From contig CM027377.1 in assembly GCA_015680905.1 (NCBI GenBank), positions 37,906,501 to 37,970,500 on the forward strand: a DNA stretch of 64,000 bases, read 5' to 3'. The notes under the pieces were generated by a model. That model saw nothing but the letters and a program-made list of their open reading frames with translations, was not told where the DNA came from and did not search any database. The DNA is from Coptis chinensis. Its lineage: Eukaryota; Streptophyta; Magnoliopsida; Ranunculales; Ranunculaceae. The translations under genes and the position numbers were made by a program. This document shows, one piece after another, positions 46,301-57,384 of the stretch (its first letter is position 1; the number at the start of each line of letters is the position of its first letter).

Positions 46301-49300
46301 CAGTACAAGACAATCAAGGGATTAAATTCCTGGTTTTCTAGGTCATTTTACATCCCATTATGCAACTTTATGTTGCGTGCTGCTACAGGGCGGAGTCCTT
46401 GATCTGGAGCTGTAATTGCAAAGCAGAGTTTTCCTTTTTGTGTGTTTGTGTAGTGGCTTGGTTTCGGGGGTTGGTGGTTATTGGGGGTTACAACAGGAGT
46501 TTCCACTATATAATTAAATCTGTTTACTTTTGCATATATAATTTTTTTTTCACAAGTTGAATATTTGGGTTTGACGGTTTGTTAATGGTACTTCAGTAGC
46601 ATTTATTCATTATATAGGTTTTGGTTTAGGTCCATAGAGGAAAATTTGTAGTGGCATTGAAATTCAGTGAAGATTTGATATTTTGAACGGTATGAAAGAA
46701 TTAGGTTTAGGTCATGTAGGTTAGCAAGGTGAAGATAGTCTTCTTGGTGGCAGCACCCAATCTTGGTGCTGCAGTCAGGACAAGTATGGGTTCGCACAAT
46801 TTTTCTGTTAATGTGAAGCATGGGTTGTTTTGCTTGGATCTTGTGTTTGCAACGAATAGGACTATCTAACAGATGGTTAACACGTACTGGATGTTCGCTT
46901 GCACTAGTTCATAAAATGCAGAAATGTTCACATATAACAATTCTTGTGTGGTGGGTGGGGGTGGGTGAGGTCAACCCTCTGTTGATTGCACATAGAAGCC
47001 CTTGGTTACAGCTTTAACACCGTGATCTAATTGATTCAGAAGTTTGAGGCCATTCTTTCTCTATACTGTTTTTTGATGGGTTGAGATCGTGGGGTAACCA
47101 ACTTATGGAATTCAGTGAAAGTATTAGCTTAGCAAACAGGTCTTGTTTTGGAACAGCTTGTGGAAGCTGTTAAAAGTGGTTGATGGAGTTGCATGGCATC
47201 CTTTCTTTTGTCAGGATTGGCAATGACAAGTTTAGGGTTCAAAGCTTGTTTAAGTCCTGGTTTAGAATCTGAAGATGTGAAAGCTCTTAGAAACTAAGCA
47301 GTAATGAGGTTCGCACTTGTTGGAAGATTTAAGAGGAAAATTAAATGTTTGGGTATTGGAGTGAATCCAATTATTGCTGAGGAGCTCGGGTGTTATTTTC
47401 ATTAAAGCGGTTGAATTTGCTTCGTGACTGATGCGGCTTTGGTGCCTTGTTGCCAATCCCTTTTTGTTTGGTTAATGTTTGTCACTTGCATGCTTGAATT
47501 GGCTACCCTTAGGCATAGCTGTGTTCTTTGAGTTGATACATTGCAGCTGGATAACAATGGCATCAAATCACATGGCAATCGCCATAGCAATTGCAATGGA
47601 TAGGGTAATCTTAGTAGCATAGCTCTTCCTTTTGTTTGCAGCGAGTAGTAATTTGTACGACATTTCTTTAACCACTGCGGCCAGATCGCTTAGCATACAA
47701 TTGGCAGTAGACTTTTGCAGTGTTCATTTTCTTATGTTTTTTCCTGGCTGATTCTTCATTGAGGGGAGCGTTAAAGGTATTGGGTTAATATTGTTATGGG
47801 TAGTAATGTTCTTTAACTGGGTATAGGTATATAAATTAGAACTTTGTAATCACGATCTATTCAATACAGATTCTAGGTTCTACAGTATCAAAATTCATAC
47901 CCTTGTTTATTGTACACATCATGTTGACAAACTGTAAACCTGGGTTCTGAAACTGGTCTCATGAATGACATGACATGAAACTGAATTACCACAGTCCACA
48001 TTTAGTACTTTGACTAAAGCTGTTTATTTGGCACAGAAGTCACTTTAACTAGTTCGAAGACTTTGTGTGTAATCCCATAAGTTAGTGCCTTACCAAGTGA
48101 GGTTATTGTGTTGCATTGTAATGTCTTTAAGGAATGAATGAAATATATCTTTTAGCGTTCAAAAGAAATTATTCATGTGAAATTCCCTGTTTATAAGCTC
48201 AATTCTGAGCAATGCAAATTAACCGAGTTAGTCAAATGTGAAAGTAGAATTTTATTATAGCTAATGAAAGAGAAATTTTCTGGGCGAAAAGAGGGTACAG
48301 CTTAATTAATTTCGGTCTTCTCTCACACTTCTTATATAGGAAAGTAGCCGGTTTACAATATGGGACACCCTTACAATTAGGCCCCCTATCTAATGACTCA
48401 CGTAGAACTCTAACAGTAAAAATAAAGAGAGAATCATGGTTTACTCTCTCAATGTACTCTGATTTATTTCTACGACTCAAGGAGTAGTGATATCTTATCT
48501 TAATGAGTTCATGGACTGATCACGTTTCTCTCTTCTGCATTATATAGTGTCCACAGCTTGTGCACTTTCTAATATTTTTCAATATTTGATTAGAACTAAC
48601 AATTTTTCATAACTTATTCAGACCATACATGGGTCAGAACAGGGAGAACCCACTGTGATACTACTCTCTCCGAGCTCTCCCTCTCCAGGTGTTGGTGCTT
48701 CTGTTGATTCCGCTCGTCACCCTAGTGGGAGTCAATTCACCATGTTCCTCACAGCTCCCTTGCAGGCTTTTTGCTTGTTACTTGGTTTCTCAGGGTCAAG
48801 TTTTGATATGGTTAGTTAAGGTTTCTAAACATCTATACCATTAGCTTCTTTGTTGATCTTACTTTTGGGTAGTCAAGAAAGGGAAAATTGGGTTCCCCTT
48901 CATTTATACTTATTGTACTCAAATCTTTACTGACTTTGCAAGCTGGAGCTGATGTTGCAGGATGTATATAACAAGGCAGAGAAGTTGCTTTCTTCACTGT
49001 TAAATGTGTGGGGATTGACCTTGGCAACATCAGACATGCTTGATCCAGTTTGGGAACAAATCTTGTGTGATCCTTTCTTAAGACGTCTTCTCCTGAGGTA
49101 AATTATTAATATATAAGTTTTTGGTATTTCTGCGTCTTTCTTGCACTGATTGGAGGAGTCCATGACTCAATTACTAGTGGACTTGGAATATAGCTAAAGC
49201 TGAAAACCTTTAAATATCTGAACTACTTCAAGGATGAAATATCAACATGGACAGAAACATCAATTCTAACGTCCTGTGTCTCACTTATTGCCTCTTCATT

Positions 49301-49618
49301 GAAAGGTTGCATGCTAACAGTGTTTAATATGACAGGTTCATCTTTTGTCGCGCTGTGGTTGCACTATATGCACCAACCTTTGAAAAGAAGGAATTTCTTC
49401 CCAAGTGTTTGCCCGACCTTCCAGATTCTGTTCTTCCAGCAACTGCTGCATCTCAATCCATAGTTCTGCAGATGGCAAACATTTTTGGGGTGACGGATCA
49501 TTTCATCATCTCTGAAGAGATTATACTGTCTGAGATTGAAAGTGATTCCAAGAACTCTCCCACATTCAGAGTGTCAGAGAACCCTGACATACATTGTGCT
49601 GAACAAAATGGATACTGA
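37301..49618 (+). CDS. SCAI: SCAI homologue, ten exons
   Basis: Homologue of SCAI (suppressor of cancer cell invasion), a nuclear cofactor. In animals it represses MRTF/SRF transcription and takes part in double-strand-break repair; the plant role is little known. Exons, all with GT-AG borders: 37301-37434, 37509-37905, 37989-38195, 40726-40965, 41662-41728, 41816-42043, 42185-42280, 48638-48810, 48961-49097, 49336-49618. They sum to 1962 nt, 653 residues and a stop. This is near the usual size of about 600. Landmarks: EVYWSLVDKADRKFSRVRDLP, YTQLWKFQQENRQKL, YNQYLRTSEASYLSESFIFY, KAILYRPAVTHFIAVLATIS, PLFLIVDSDCSEAFKA, GSQFTMFLTAPLQAFCLLLG, DPFLRRLLLRFIFCRAVVAL. The ATG has A at -3 and lies after the TATA box. 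Intron 3 holds a LINE fragment and intron 7 (6.4 kb) an LTR element. The exon 7/8 junction is unusual (see findings). Confidence 0.92.
40073..40089 (+). other. left target site duplication of the intron 3 LINE
   Basis: AGATGCTTCTTGTGTAT, identical to 40566-40582. Confidence 0.92.
40090..40565 (+). mobile_element. 5'-truncated LINE in SCAI intron 3
   Basis: 476 bp, flanked by an exact 17-bp target duplication and ending in an A-rich tail (40551-40565). The coding part gives RIWSMIPFVVLWGLWMERNR and RTFEGVVASLEEVIMSIKGL, the end of a plant LINE ORF2 (zf-RVT end region), with a stop at about 40396. It is in sense orientation to SCAI and far from splice sites. The perfect duplication indicates a fairly recent insertion. 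Confidence 0.92.
40566..40582 (+). other. right target site duplication of the intron 3 LINE
   Basis: Exact copy of the 17 bases at 40073-40089, directly after the A-rich tail. Confidence 0.92.
43580..43905 (-). repeat. 3' LTR of the gag-only element
   Basis: Plus strand TGTAGATCTTACTGG to GTTCTACA, 326 bp with TG...CA ends. It is identical to the other LTR except for five substitutions. Confidence 0.92.
43906..43917 (-). promoter_or_regulatory. polypurine tract of the gag-only element
   Basis: The minus strand reads GAGGAGAGTGA directly upstream of the 3' LTR. Confidence 0.65.
44180..45560 (-). pseudogene. gypsy-type gag of the gag-only element
   Basis: The minus strand encodes RMFQLEENMTQMFQNFTATM, a stop near 45474, then VPLRNPFAPIDPATHGEDRV in a 231-codon frame up to a TAG (44729-44731). 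The capsid core follows in the same frame: VPTFDGKLDPDEFIDWLNQI and KVKLAATKLKGYALVWWDE. After a frameshift near 44450 comes FIRLQNLKQQLSSVQEYTEQ, then VGRYLNGLCRSIREAL. This order, DFIDWL, then WWD, then L-x-x-L-x-Q...VxEYTxxF, is the gag of plant Ty3-gypsy chromovirus-like elements. Two stops and one frameshift prevent an intact protein. No zinc knuckle is visible. Confidence 0.85.
45714..45728 (-). promoter_or_regulatory. primer binding site of the gag-only element
   Basis: The minus strand reads TTTGGTATCGGAGCAG just after the 5' LTR. TGGTATC(A)GAGC is the complement of the initiator methionine tRNA 3' end, with one change. Confidence 0.85.
45732..46057 (-). repeat. 5' LTR of the gag-only element
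   Basis: 326 bp, the second copy of the LTR at 43580-43905, next to the primer site. Confidence 0.92.
46058..48621 (+). other. rest of SCAI intron 7, no feature called
   Basis: It lies after the gag-only element. Short open frames only and no recognised domain. A TTGTGTTGCATTGTAATGTC block near 48110 looks like a plant 3' end sequence but has no support. Confidence 0.6.
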
Positions 49619-49931
49619 GATTGCAGCAGAAGTAAAACATGAAGGTGTTATTTGGCTTTGTGTATACTTAGCTTGTAAACAAAACATGGTTATAGATTAT
49701 ATAATCCATGGGTAGTTTTATGTTAATGAACACTGCAAATCTAAAATGGGGTGACTCATTATAGGAAATGCTTTCAAGGGAATGTAAAGTATATATCTGA
49801 ACTTTTCATCATTCTCTCTTCTGATTTGTTCAATTAAACATCAAGAGATTAATTTGGTTTGCAAAACCAAGCTGTAAGAGCAAATAGTAAGTAAATACTT
49901 TTTACACAGGAGGAATGCTGATGACTCAACC

Positions 49932-50571
49932 TAGGGGTGTCAATGGTCTTGTTCTGGTCCGGTTCTTAGTAGTGTAAGAACCAAGAACCATTTAATTTGT
50001 CGGTTCCGGTTCTTTGCAGTTCTTAAAATTGTAGAACTTTATCCATAACCACTGGGTATTTCCGGTTCTGGTTCTTTATTTTAGTTTTTAAGAAATTCAC
50101 TATTTATACACATTTTTTTATTGGTTTTATTAAAAAAAATGTGTACAAAAAACATACAAATACTGCACGAATGAGTCGGTTTTAAAATATTGATATAAGT
50201 AATTATGTTATTCAATAATAAAGTCAGGTAAAACTATATATTTAAGGTTGTAAGTTATATTTTTATATTATTTATAACATTAAATACCATTAAAACTACA
50301 TATTATACTTAGAAATATAATTTAGTAATATATAAATAAATGTTTTGAGTTTGTATATATTTTATTTAGATATTTTTTTAAGTTAAAAGTACGATAACAT
50401 TCGGTTATGATTATGCTTTGTTTTTTTTTGTTTAAAAAACTATTCGGTTCTATATAGTTTGGGTTTTAGTACCCATTTTTAAATGGTTCCTAAAATTAGG
50501 AACCGTAACCATGATCTTTTATGCTATTCCGGTTTCGATTCCGGTTAAATTGGTATCCATTGACACCCTTG
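49932..50571. mobile_element. hAT-type MITE
   Basis: The left end TAGGGGTGTCAATGG and the inverted right end CAAGGGTGTCAATGG are terminal inverted repeats (13 of 15 match). The flanks ACTCAACC (49924-49931) and ACTCAATC (50572-50579) match at 7 of 8 bases, the duplication length of hAT elements. The 640-bp interior is AT-rich, non-coding, with repeated CCGGTTCT motifs near both ends. Confidence 0.88.
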
Positions 50572-50579
50572 ACTCAATC

Positions 50580-51390
50580 TATTGTCCTATTGTATGGGTA
50601 CTATATATATACCTGCCCGTCATCCTTGATTCAAAAACCCAAGATGGACAGACATTACCATGTCGTTCTTAGAATATTTTTTTGTTAAAGAAATTTTATC
50701 AATAAAAATTTCCATTTCCATGAATTCTTACTTTTAACACTACATAGCTCAAACACTGCTCATTAGTTGAAAACCTACACTTCTAGAGTCAACTACATGT
50801 AAACAGTCTACTAAAAGCAACACGCTTACACATATGCTAAAACAATCACTGGAGTAAAACACTTACTCCAACTCTAAGGGCTACACAACAACTCGATCAC
50901 TTGAGCCCAAAGCTCTCTAGAGCCACAATCTTATTGCTCTTGCAAGATACACACTTCTCAAAGATAGAAGCAAAAAAGACGAAAGCAAATACATATGCAA
51001 TTTATAAATGTCAATTATGAACTGTCTGAACAGACTTAAGAACCCAATTCATATACTAACCGAGCTGTCGGGACATCCTAGAAACCCAACTCGGTTAGCA
51101 CGATCGCAAAATCAAGTCGAACTGCCAAGAACATTTCGGGAAACTAGTTCATCCACGTACCAACATTAAAGCAAATAATAAAAGCGAACTGCCCAGGTCA
51201 CCCCAGATTATCAGCTCTTAATATATCTGGCCCATGCCATACAACTAATAATAAGGCGAACTGCCTGAGCACGCCTAGATAACCAGCTCTATTGTATCTC
51301 CACCACTTTCAAACAATTTTACAAATTCAAGAAACGACCAAAAACACTATAAATTTCAGAGACTAAGAAGGAATCATGCAACATTGGTCA
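50580..51390. other. no clear gene
   Basis: It contains two similar blocks, GCGAACTGCCCAGGTCACCCC at 51183 and GCGAACTGCCTGAGCACGCC at 51254, part of an untranslated end of the minus-strand element that starts at 51401. Nothing else is recognised. Confidence 0.4.
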
Positions 51391-51400
51391 AGGACCCCGT

Positions 51401-52335
51401 CTACAAAAGGTCTAGTTCGTCCGGAGTAGCAGCATCACCATCAACATCAACGGGAGGAACGACAGTAGAAAGAGTATTGACAGCATCTTTAGTTTGTTCA
51501 GTAGGGACGACAGTACTGGCAGATGGAACATTACTAGCATCTCCAGGTACATCGATCACTAGTGTATATGGAGCCCCACTTTCAAGTTCTTCTTTCAATT
51601 GAAAATACATCTGCTCCAGTTCGTTGAAATCTTGCCCCAAACTATTGTAAGCCTGTTGCGCCCTCTGAGCAACCGCTTTACAAGTTTTAGTGCACTCGGT
51701 AACATAAGCCACCTTCTCTTCAAGCTCTGCAATCGAGTCGCTCATAGTCAACTTCTCCAGAGCAGCATCGTTGTACAACCTCTTTAGCGCATCTAACTTT
51801 TTCTTTTCTGCCACCTGAACGTCCCTCACATGAGCTAGTTCGTCTTTTACTTTCTCTAGTTCTCCCTTCTCAGACTCGTTGATTTGAACCATCTGTTTTA
51901 GCTTCTGATAACCAGCTAGAAGCTACACAAAAACACCAAGTGTTAAAACAACTACCTATATAGCCAACCAACCGCAAGAAAAGTTAAAAGACATACCAAA
52001 TAATGGGCCAAATCCATCACCCTCAGATTCTCAGCCAAGTCTTTACCATCCAAGTCCTTATGATCACCATCCAGAACAACACCATCAAGTAAACATGTAG
52101 CAATAGGTGTATATTTATAGCTACAATCTAACCTCTTCACCAGATGCTTCTTCCCAGACTTCGGATTCACATAAACAAGGTTCCGATTCAAATCGTCACC
52201 CTTCTGGGAAATCGTCTTGCTTGTTTCCGTGGCAACAACCTTCCTTTTCCCTTTCCCACTAGCATCAACAGTCAAAGCGAGCCTCTTTTCAAAGCTATCT
52301 AGATCGGGTATCACGAGGTCGAGTCCGGCCCTTGA
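51401..52335 (-). pseudogene. coiled-coil and basic C-terminal part of a Transposase_28-type retroelement protein
   Basis: Minus frames: 52314-51952 (IPDLDSFEKRLALTVDASGK, then GKRKVVATETSKTISQKG, a basic cluster) and 51892-51401 (KGELEKVKDELAHVRDVQVA, AEKKKLDALKRLYND, SIAELEEKVAYVTE, ending DGDAATPDELDLL and a stop). The second is a long coiled coil with an acidic and VVP-rich tail. A break near 51900-51950 (ATG-free, stop in between) may be an intron or a lesion. It forms the C-terminal half of the coding region that begins at about 55540, split by the insertion at 52336-54193. Confidence 0.55.
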
Positions 52336-54193
52336 TGTAACGCCCCAAAATCAAATAAAAATTACAAGGCGTTAATAAGACAACGTTCAATATTAATAAT
52401 TTAAAATCAATGATAAACCATCATATATTTTTTTTTTTTCTATAAAAAATTTGGTAGAGTTTCTTTTGTATTATCAACATTTCATATACCTAAAACTTGT
52501 CATAACTTGAAACCAAAATAACCTAATATTCACATACCAACCCTTTCAAGTTATATATAACTTTACATAGTTTGAAAACCAAAACATATCTATATACAAC
52601 CCCATCAAAACATATACACAACCCTTCCAAAATATATTCGGTAACGTCGACTAACCGATCTCTTACCCTAGATCGGTATTTCACATATTTGCACAACCCT
52701 TCATTACATCATATATAAAATAAAGTCATGTAATATAAACTGCAATTATTTATGTACAACGAAAAGGAATCAATATAATATACAGAAATAGGAAGCCACT
52801 ACTTGTAACAGATATTAAGGTCACTTAACAACCCATATGATTCCAAGACGCTCCTTTTAAGGTTATGCCTTGATTCTTTAGTATATATTCACCTTATAGA
52901 TCTCGATATAGAGGGACCTGTTCATCCCTGTCCGTTTACACTTCGACGATCAACATTAGATACGAAGTCAAGGAGCAATAAATAGTTGAACGAATATTCA
53001 AAATGTAATAGTAGATAAAAGAGTTTATTTACCTCTTTCTGTGATTGAGCCTTACCGTACCGTACGTGGTGACATTCTCGAAAATGTATTGGTCAGCGAT
53101 ATATAGAAGTTAATGAGCAAAATTTTATTTAACTTGAACAAAACAATTATACAATAATAAACCTTACCAACCCTTACGTGTACAATGAATTTTTTTCCCA
53201 TTCCATATAAAATACTGATTAGCTCGTCGACAACCAATATTTCAAATACTAATCATAAATTAACAAATAAAATCTCAAGAACAAAATATGCTTAGAGGGA
53301 TCGACAACAATTATAGTAATAGTAATGAAAATGAATAGATTTTTGATAACAAAATGAATGTAATGATAACTCTATGCATATATCCATATCTAATAACAAC
53401 AACTATAAACTTCACAAGTAACCACTTACCTGTCCATGGGCAGAATCCAAAAATAACTCAAAACCCCTCCTCGCTTTCCCCTTTGGTTTTCCCACCGCCA
53501 TTAACTCCCTTGTCTAGACTTTAAACAAGTCGTTCACGTTTCGTAGTACTCCCCCCCCTCCCTTTATTCCAAAAATCCTGAGCTTCCCCTTTGTACGAAA
53601 TCGAAGTTCGAAGACCAAAACCAACACCCGCGTCGCAATAGCGTTCGCACTCCGGCAATTCCGAGACCACCTTTTCCACTTCAACTTCTTCCCTCTTTCT
53701 TTCTCTTCATTTCCCTCTCTCTTTCTCCCCTAGACGTCCTCCCTCCCTCACTCCCTCTCTTTTTCTTTTTTTCTCTTTTCTCCCTCCTGCCAATCTCTTT
53801 TCTTTCTTTTTTTTCTCCTCCTTTTCTCTCTCCTACCGACCTCCTTTCTTTCTCTCCAGGCCCAAAAACCAAATAGAAAAAGAAAAAGGACCAAAAGACA
53901 AAAGCAAGCCCAGTAAAATAGAACGGTCCAACATAATAACAAACCCAGAAAACCAAAACAATAGACAAGGCCCAAAACAATATAACAATCCTGAAATAAA
54001 AAACGGGCCGAGTACAATTTAATAGACCCACTAATATAACAGGCGGTACATAATTCGAATAGTAATACAGCCTAAAATATTTGTGTAACTAATCAAATAA
54101 ATTAAACAAGTAAATATTAATAATTACACCATATAAATTAACTGCCATGGCGATATTACCGAAATGTCCTTGAGAAAGTTCTGTATTATTAGA
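52336..54193 (+). mobile_element. putative solo LTR, Tekay/Del-like
   Basis: It starts TGTAACGCCCCAAAATC, the common start of Tekay/Del-type LTRs, contains AATTTGGTAGAGTTTC, another hallmark, and ends near CCGAAATGTCCTTGAGAAAG. The flanks CTTGA at 52331-52335 and 54194-54198 match, a 5-bp target duplication. The end lacks a clean CA. It interrupts the minus-strand coiled-coil protein frame. It holds a pyrimidine-rich tract (53690-53850) whose open frames are not genes. Confidence 0.6.
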
Positions 54194-54198
54194 CTTGA

Positions 54199-54680
54199 CC
54201 TCAAACTCCTCGACCTTTTACCCCAGTTCGCTCGGGCAAAGCACTGGACCCACTCCCAATAGAGCGGTCAATAGCCCTAGCCACCTTGGTGACCCTAGAA
54301 TCAGGTGCATCTGCCTTCCGCTTAGCCAGGCTGCTTGGCTGGCGAGGCATAAACCCGATCTCCTCTAGGTCTAGAGGCAATCCCTCCCTCGACCTCTCCT
54401 CTGGAGCGACCCTTGCCCCATCAGCTACACCATGGACAGGTCGCCTCACCGACCCACCACCAGACCCAGAGGTCCCAACTCTTTCGGCAGGACACCCATA
54501 CCCAGAACGGTTCCTATCCCTTTCTTCCCTAGTAACAATTCCACAGTTTCCCCTTTCCATTATCGACTCAGTAGACGACTCACTATTAATTTGACCACGC
54601 ACCCGTTTCTTTTGGTTCCTTCTATTCAAACGTATCTCCCAACTTCCCCTGTCCACAAAGTAGTTCGCTACTTTAGGCAA
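54199..54680 (-). pseudogene. basic low-complexity linker of the Transposase_28-type protein
   Basis: A minus frame of 159 codons, rich in R, G and S: VDRGSWEIRLNRRNQKKR, then SGYGCPAERVGTSGSGGG and LAKRKADAPDSRVTKVARA, a nuclear-signal-like cluster. It continues in a shifted frame to the insertion edge at 54198. No domain is recognised. Confidence 0.5.
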
Positions 54681-54899
54681 CTTTTTCTGTTTCTGAGCTC
54701 GACTAAGCTTAACGAACTTCTCAATAACCCCACACGAAGTCCCCCTTGAAATAGGGACTTCCGCAAAACATCAAAGAAATGAATCAAATTCAGAACCAAC
54801 TACCAAAACATATGAGCAACAGACAACAACACAGTGATACATACTAGCAAAATTACAAACCCTAGTTTCAACACTAAACCCAGGGGCACAATAGTTTCC

Positions 54900-55540
54900 A
54901 ACTACCAACAACGGTCTCTTTTCCTAGGGTTCGTTACTAACCCCATCTCAGATGCCCGACTTCCTAGTCAATGTCTGTAAACTAAAATTGTTGGCCCTAG
55001 ACTGCTTCACAGCATAGTGCTCCACGATATCAGCGACCTCAATGCGATACTCACCACTCTCATTCAACATATCAAATACCCTTAACAAACACTACATATT
55101 GCCAACGTACTGGCAGAGCGCTTTCTCACAAAAATTAAAAAAATCACAGGTTAACCTGGAGAACGGTAATCTCATTCCAGCCCTCAGTTGTCCCTCACAA
55201 ACCACCACCCAATAATCTCTAGGAACGAACTCTGTACTAAAAACGTTCTCTACAAACCCCAGCTCGTATATAGCCAATTCGCTAACCGTTATACCACAAG
55301 CTTCCCTTAACACTACAAAGCTATTTACAGCGTTCCTATCTACAATTCTCAGAGGCAAACCACTAGAAGAAGAAGATGCCACAGCAGAACTGGAGTTACT
55401 CGCTATAGTTACTACAGATGCTTATCTCACTTCTACCTCCTCACTCTCGAAACCTACCGACTCTACTCTCGAAACCTACCGACTCTACTATTACTTCCTC
55501 AGATTGTGTGTCATCTGAATCAGACATGTTTTGGTTGTTG
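54900..55540 (-). pseudogene. Transposase_28-like N-terminal domain, second element
   Basis: The minus frame starts near MSDSDD (about 55535) and includes SSSSSGLPLRIVDRNAVNSF, then DYWVVVCEGQLRAGMRLPFS and RLTCDFFNFCEKALCQYV. It then has a stop in the 55082-55092 area and continues in another frame (DMLNESGEYRIEVADIVEHY). The GQLRAGxRLPxxxxxxxFF pattern is the same domain type as at 14200-14865. Upstream, a TATA-like TATAAAAAG (minus, about 55833-55841) and a GTACCAG|GTTAG-like donor near 55690 suggest a transcribed leader with an intron. Confidence 0.55.
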
Positions 55541-55549
55541 TTTTTTATT

Positions 55550-56557
55550 ATGAACAAAGCCTATACAGGACTACTAAGACGTGTGTCATTTGAATCAGAC
55601 ATGTTGTTTTTCTTATGAACAAAGACCTACACCAGACTATTAAGAAAGAAAGAACAAAAAACATGAGAAATGGAAATGGCAGAGAAACTAACCTGGTACT
55701 CTAAAACCTTTGCAAAGTTTTGAAAAATGAGGGAACGATGGCTCTTCAGTTCACCAGCAGCGTTTTCGTGAAAAAACCTTTCAGTTCCTAAAGCAAGTCA
55801 TGATTGCACTCAAACCCTAGACGACACGTCACTTTTTATAGCGTCTTTTCGAATTCCACAAAATGAGGCGGTTGGGATTTCTCATTACACCTGTTCGCAT
55901 CCTCACATATGCTAAACACGTGCTATCGTTCTCTCTCAACAAGTCGCTCATTTACAAAAGAGCGACCTACTGTGATGGGGCTGTGTGAAGGAGTAATATT
56001 CACATCCAATGAATATCGCACACGTGTCCAGTATATACAGAACTACCAACCGACCTCATATCCTCGTCCTCAGAACTCGCTTCATAGTGACTCGACTCAG
56101 GCAAGAAATCTATTCAACTCGCGTTCACAACGATGTCACCACCAACCGATCTCACATACTCGTTCTGCGATCTTGCTTCTAAGTGACTCGAGTCGAGTAA
56201 ACGATCTCGTCCAGAAACGACCTCCATAGCGCTCAATCCTCTCGTCCACAACAGCTCATAACGTATGTCTTTACTACAACCATCAAAACCGAGACTCCAG
56301 GCACGCTTAACAATAAATGTCCTTAACTCGCCATCAAAGCTTGCAAGTGACTTGAAGACCTAGATCTGACCTGACGTGGGAGAGCATGAGGCGCAGACAC
56401 CTTGCCTATATAAAGAGGATGAGAAACTACATTTGACCTGATTCAAGTCTCTCCCCAGTAGAGAGAACTTGATACGTAGACGTAGACAGTTTGTCCATAT
56501 GAACTCGGTCAATTCAATCCATCAAACACATTTCTCCCCAAAGATTTGCCTACATCA
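55550..56557 (-). mobile_element. LTR or leader of the minus-strand Transposase_28-type element
   Basis: The right edge 56557 reads TGATGTAGGC on the minus strand, a plausible LTR start, and host-like F-box coding sequence begins right after it. A palindrome-like CCTATATAAAG at 56404 and TATAAAAAG at 55838 could serve as TATA boxes. No second LTR copy is found at the left end of the element (50.6-51.4 kb), so the LTR call is an inference. The repeats ACCAACCGA(C/T)CTCA...ACTCG (56045 and 56153) are internal. Confidence 0.4.
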
Positions 56558-57228
56558 GTGAGGTTAACGAAATATAACTTTTACAATGAGTATAAAGTTA
56601 TTCGCATACATGATTACCAACGTGGTGCAGATATTTTTACTCTGGGTACAACTAGGTGGAGAAGGGTAGAAGACCGTGTTCCTAAAATCGATATCATACG
56701 GCCATTTAGCCTGCTTGTGAATGGAAATCTTCACTGGGTTTCATCATCTGGACGGGGTGATGAGCCTTTATCTATCTTTGCTTTCAATGTGGCTTTGGAG
56801 AAATTCCAGGAATTTGAATCTCCTCCTTTCCCCCTGCAAGAGCAACAACAACAACGCCTCCTTATGGGTTTGCGAGTGATAGAAGAACGACTCTGTTTTA
56901 TTGTTGACAAAACATTGGATGAGTTCGAAATGTGGGTGATGAAAGATTATGGTGTGCAGGGTTCTTGGGCTAAGGAATACAAATTTAATGCGCAGGTGGT
57001 GAAATATACTCTTTATGCCAATATGTGTGGTCACAATGCGGTCAAATTGAAGAGTGGTGAATTTCTGGTCCAGTATGGACCAAAAGATTTTGGTTATTAT
57101 GACGCCAAGCAACAAACTTGTCGGCATATCTTAGTGCCCAATACTGACGAGTGTGAAGATGATCTTCTGCCGGTATTCCTACTTGGCAGCCTCTTTTCAC
57201 CTAAGAATGTTGGTAGATTAGCAAGCAG
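56558..57228 (+). pseudogene. F-box protein copy 1, C-terminal F-box-associated (FBA) part only
   Basis: An open frame of over 220 codons, without an ATG at its left end, contains YNFYNEYKVIRIHDYQ, FTLGTTRWRRVEDRVP, NGNLHWVSSSGRGDEPLSIF and EERLCFIV...EMWVMKDYGVQGSWAK. These are the WRR, LHW, I.AFD and ERLC...IWVMKDYG landmarks of the plant FBA (type 1/3) beta-propeller-like domain, which selects targets for SCF ubiquitin ligases. The F-box N-terminus is missing, cut by the retroelement edge at 56557. The frame ends at a GT donor (57229) and joins copy 2 in frame. Confidence 0.75.
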
Positions 57229-57384
57229 GTAACACAGTTTCTTTCTTTGTTTTTCTGTCTCTGCATTTTCTCTTCATGAACTCTGGTAGCATGATACTGA
57301 AATTCATGGTGATTATTTAAACTTTATGGTTATTATTATGTAACAATATTACTTACAGTTTATTTATCCTTAACCTTTACAGCA
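57229..57384 (+). other. intron joining the two F-box modules
   Basis: GT...TTACAG, 156 bases. The phase is kept (AG|C gives Ser), so the two modules would make one reading frame. Confidence 0.65.

Noticed and set aside
46820..47620. Short frames in SCAI intron 7
   Set aside because: No homology, no splice signals at the right places, and they lie within an intron.
53681..54031. Long minus-strand open frames rich in K, E and R
   Set aside because: They translate a pyrimidine-rich tract inside a putative LTR and two overlapping frames are open at once.
56404..56415. CCTATATAAAG as the TATA box of the F-box gene
   Set aside because: It lies in the presumed retroelement LTR and the F-box copy after it has no start codon or N-terminus.
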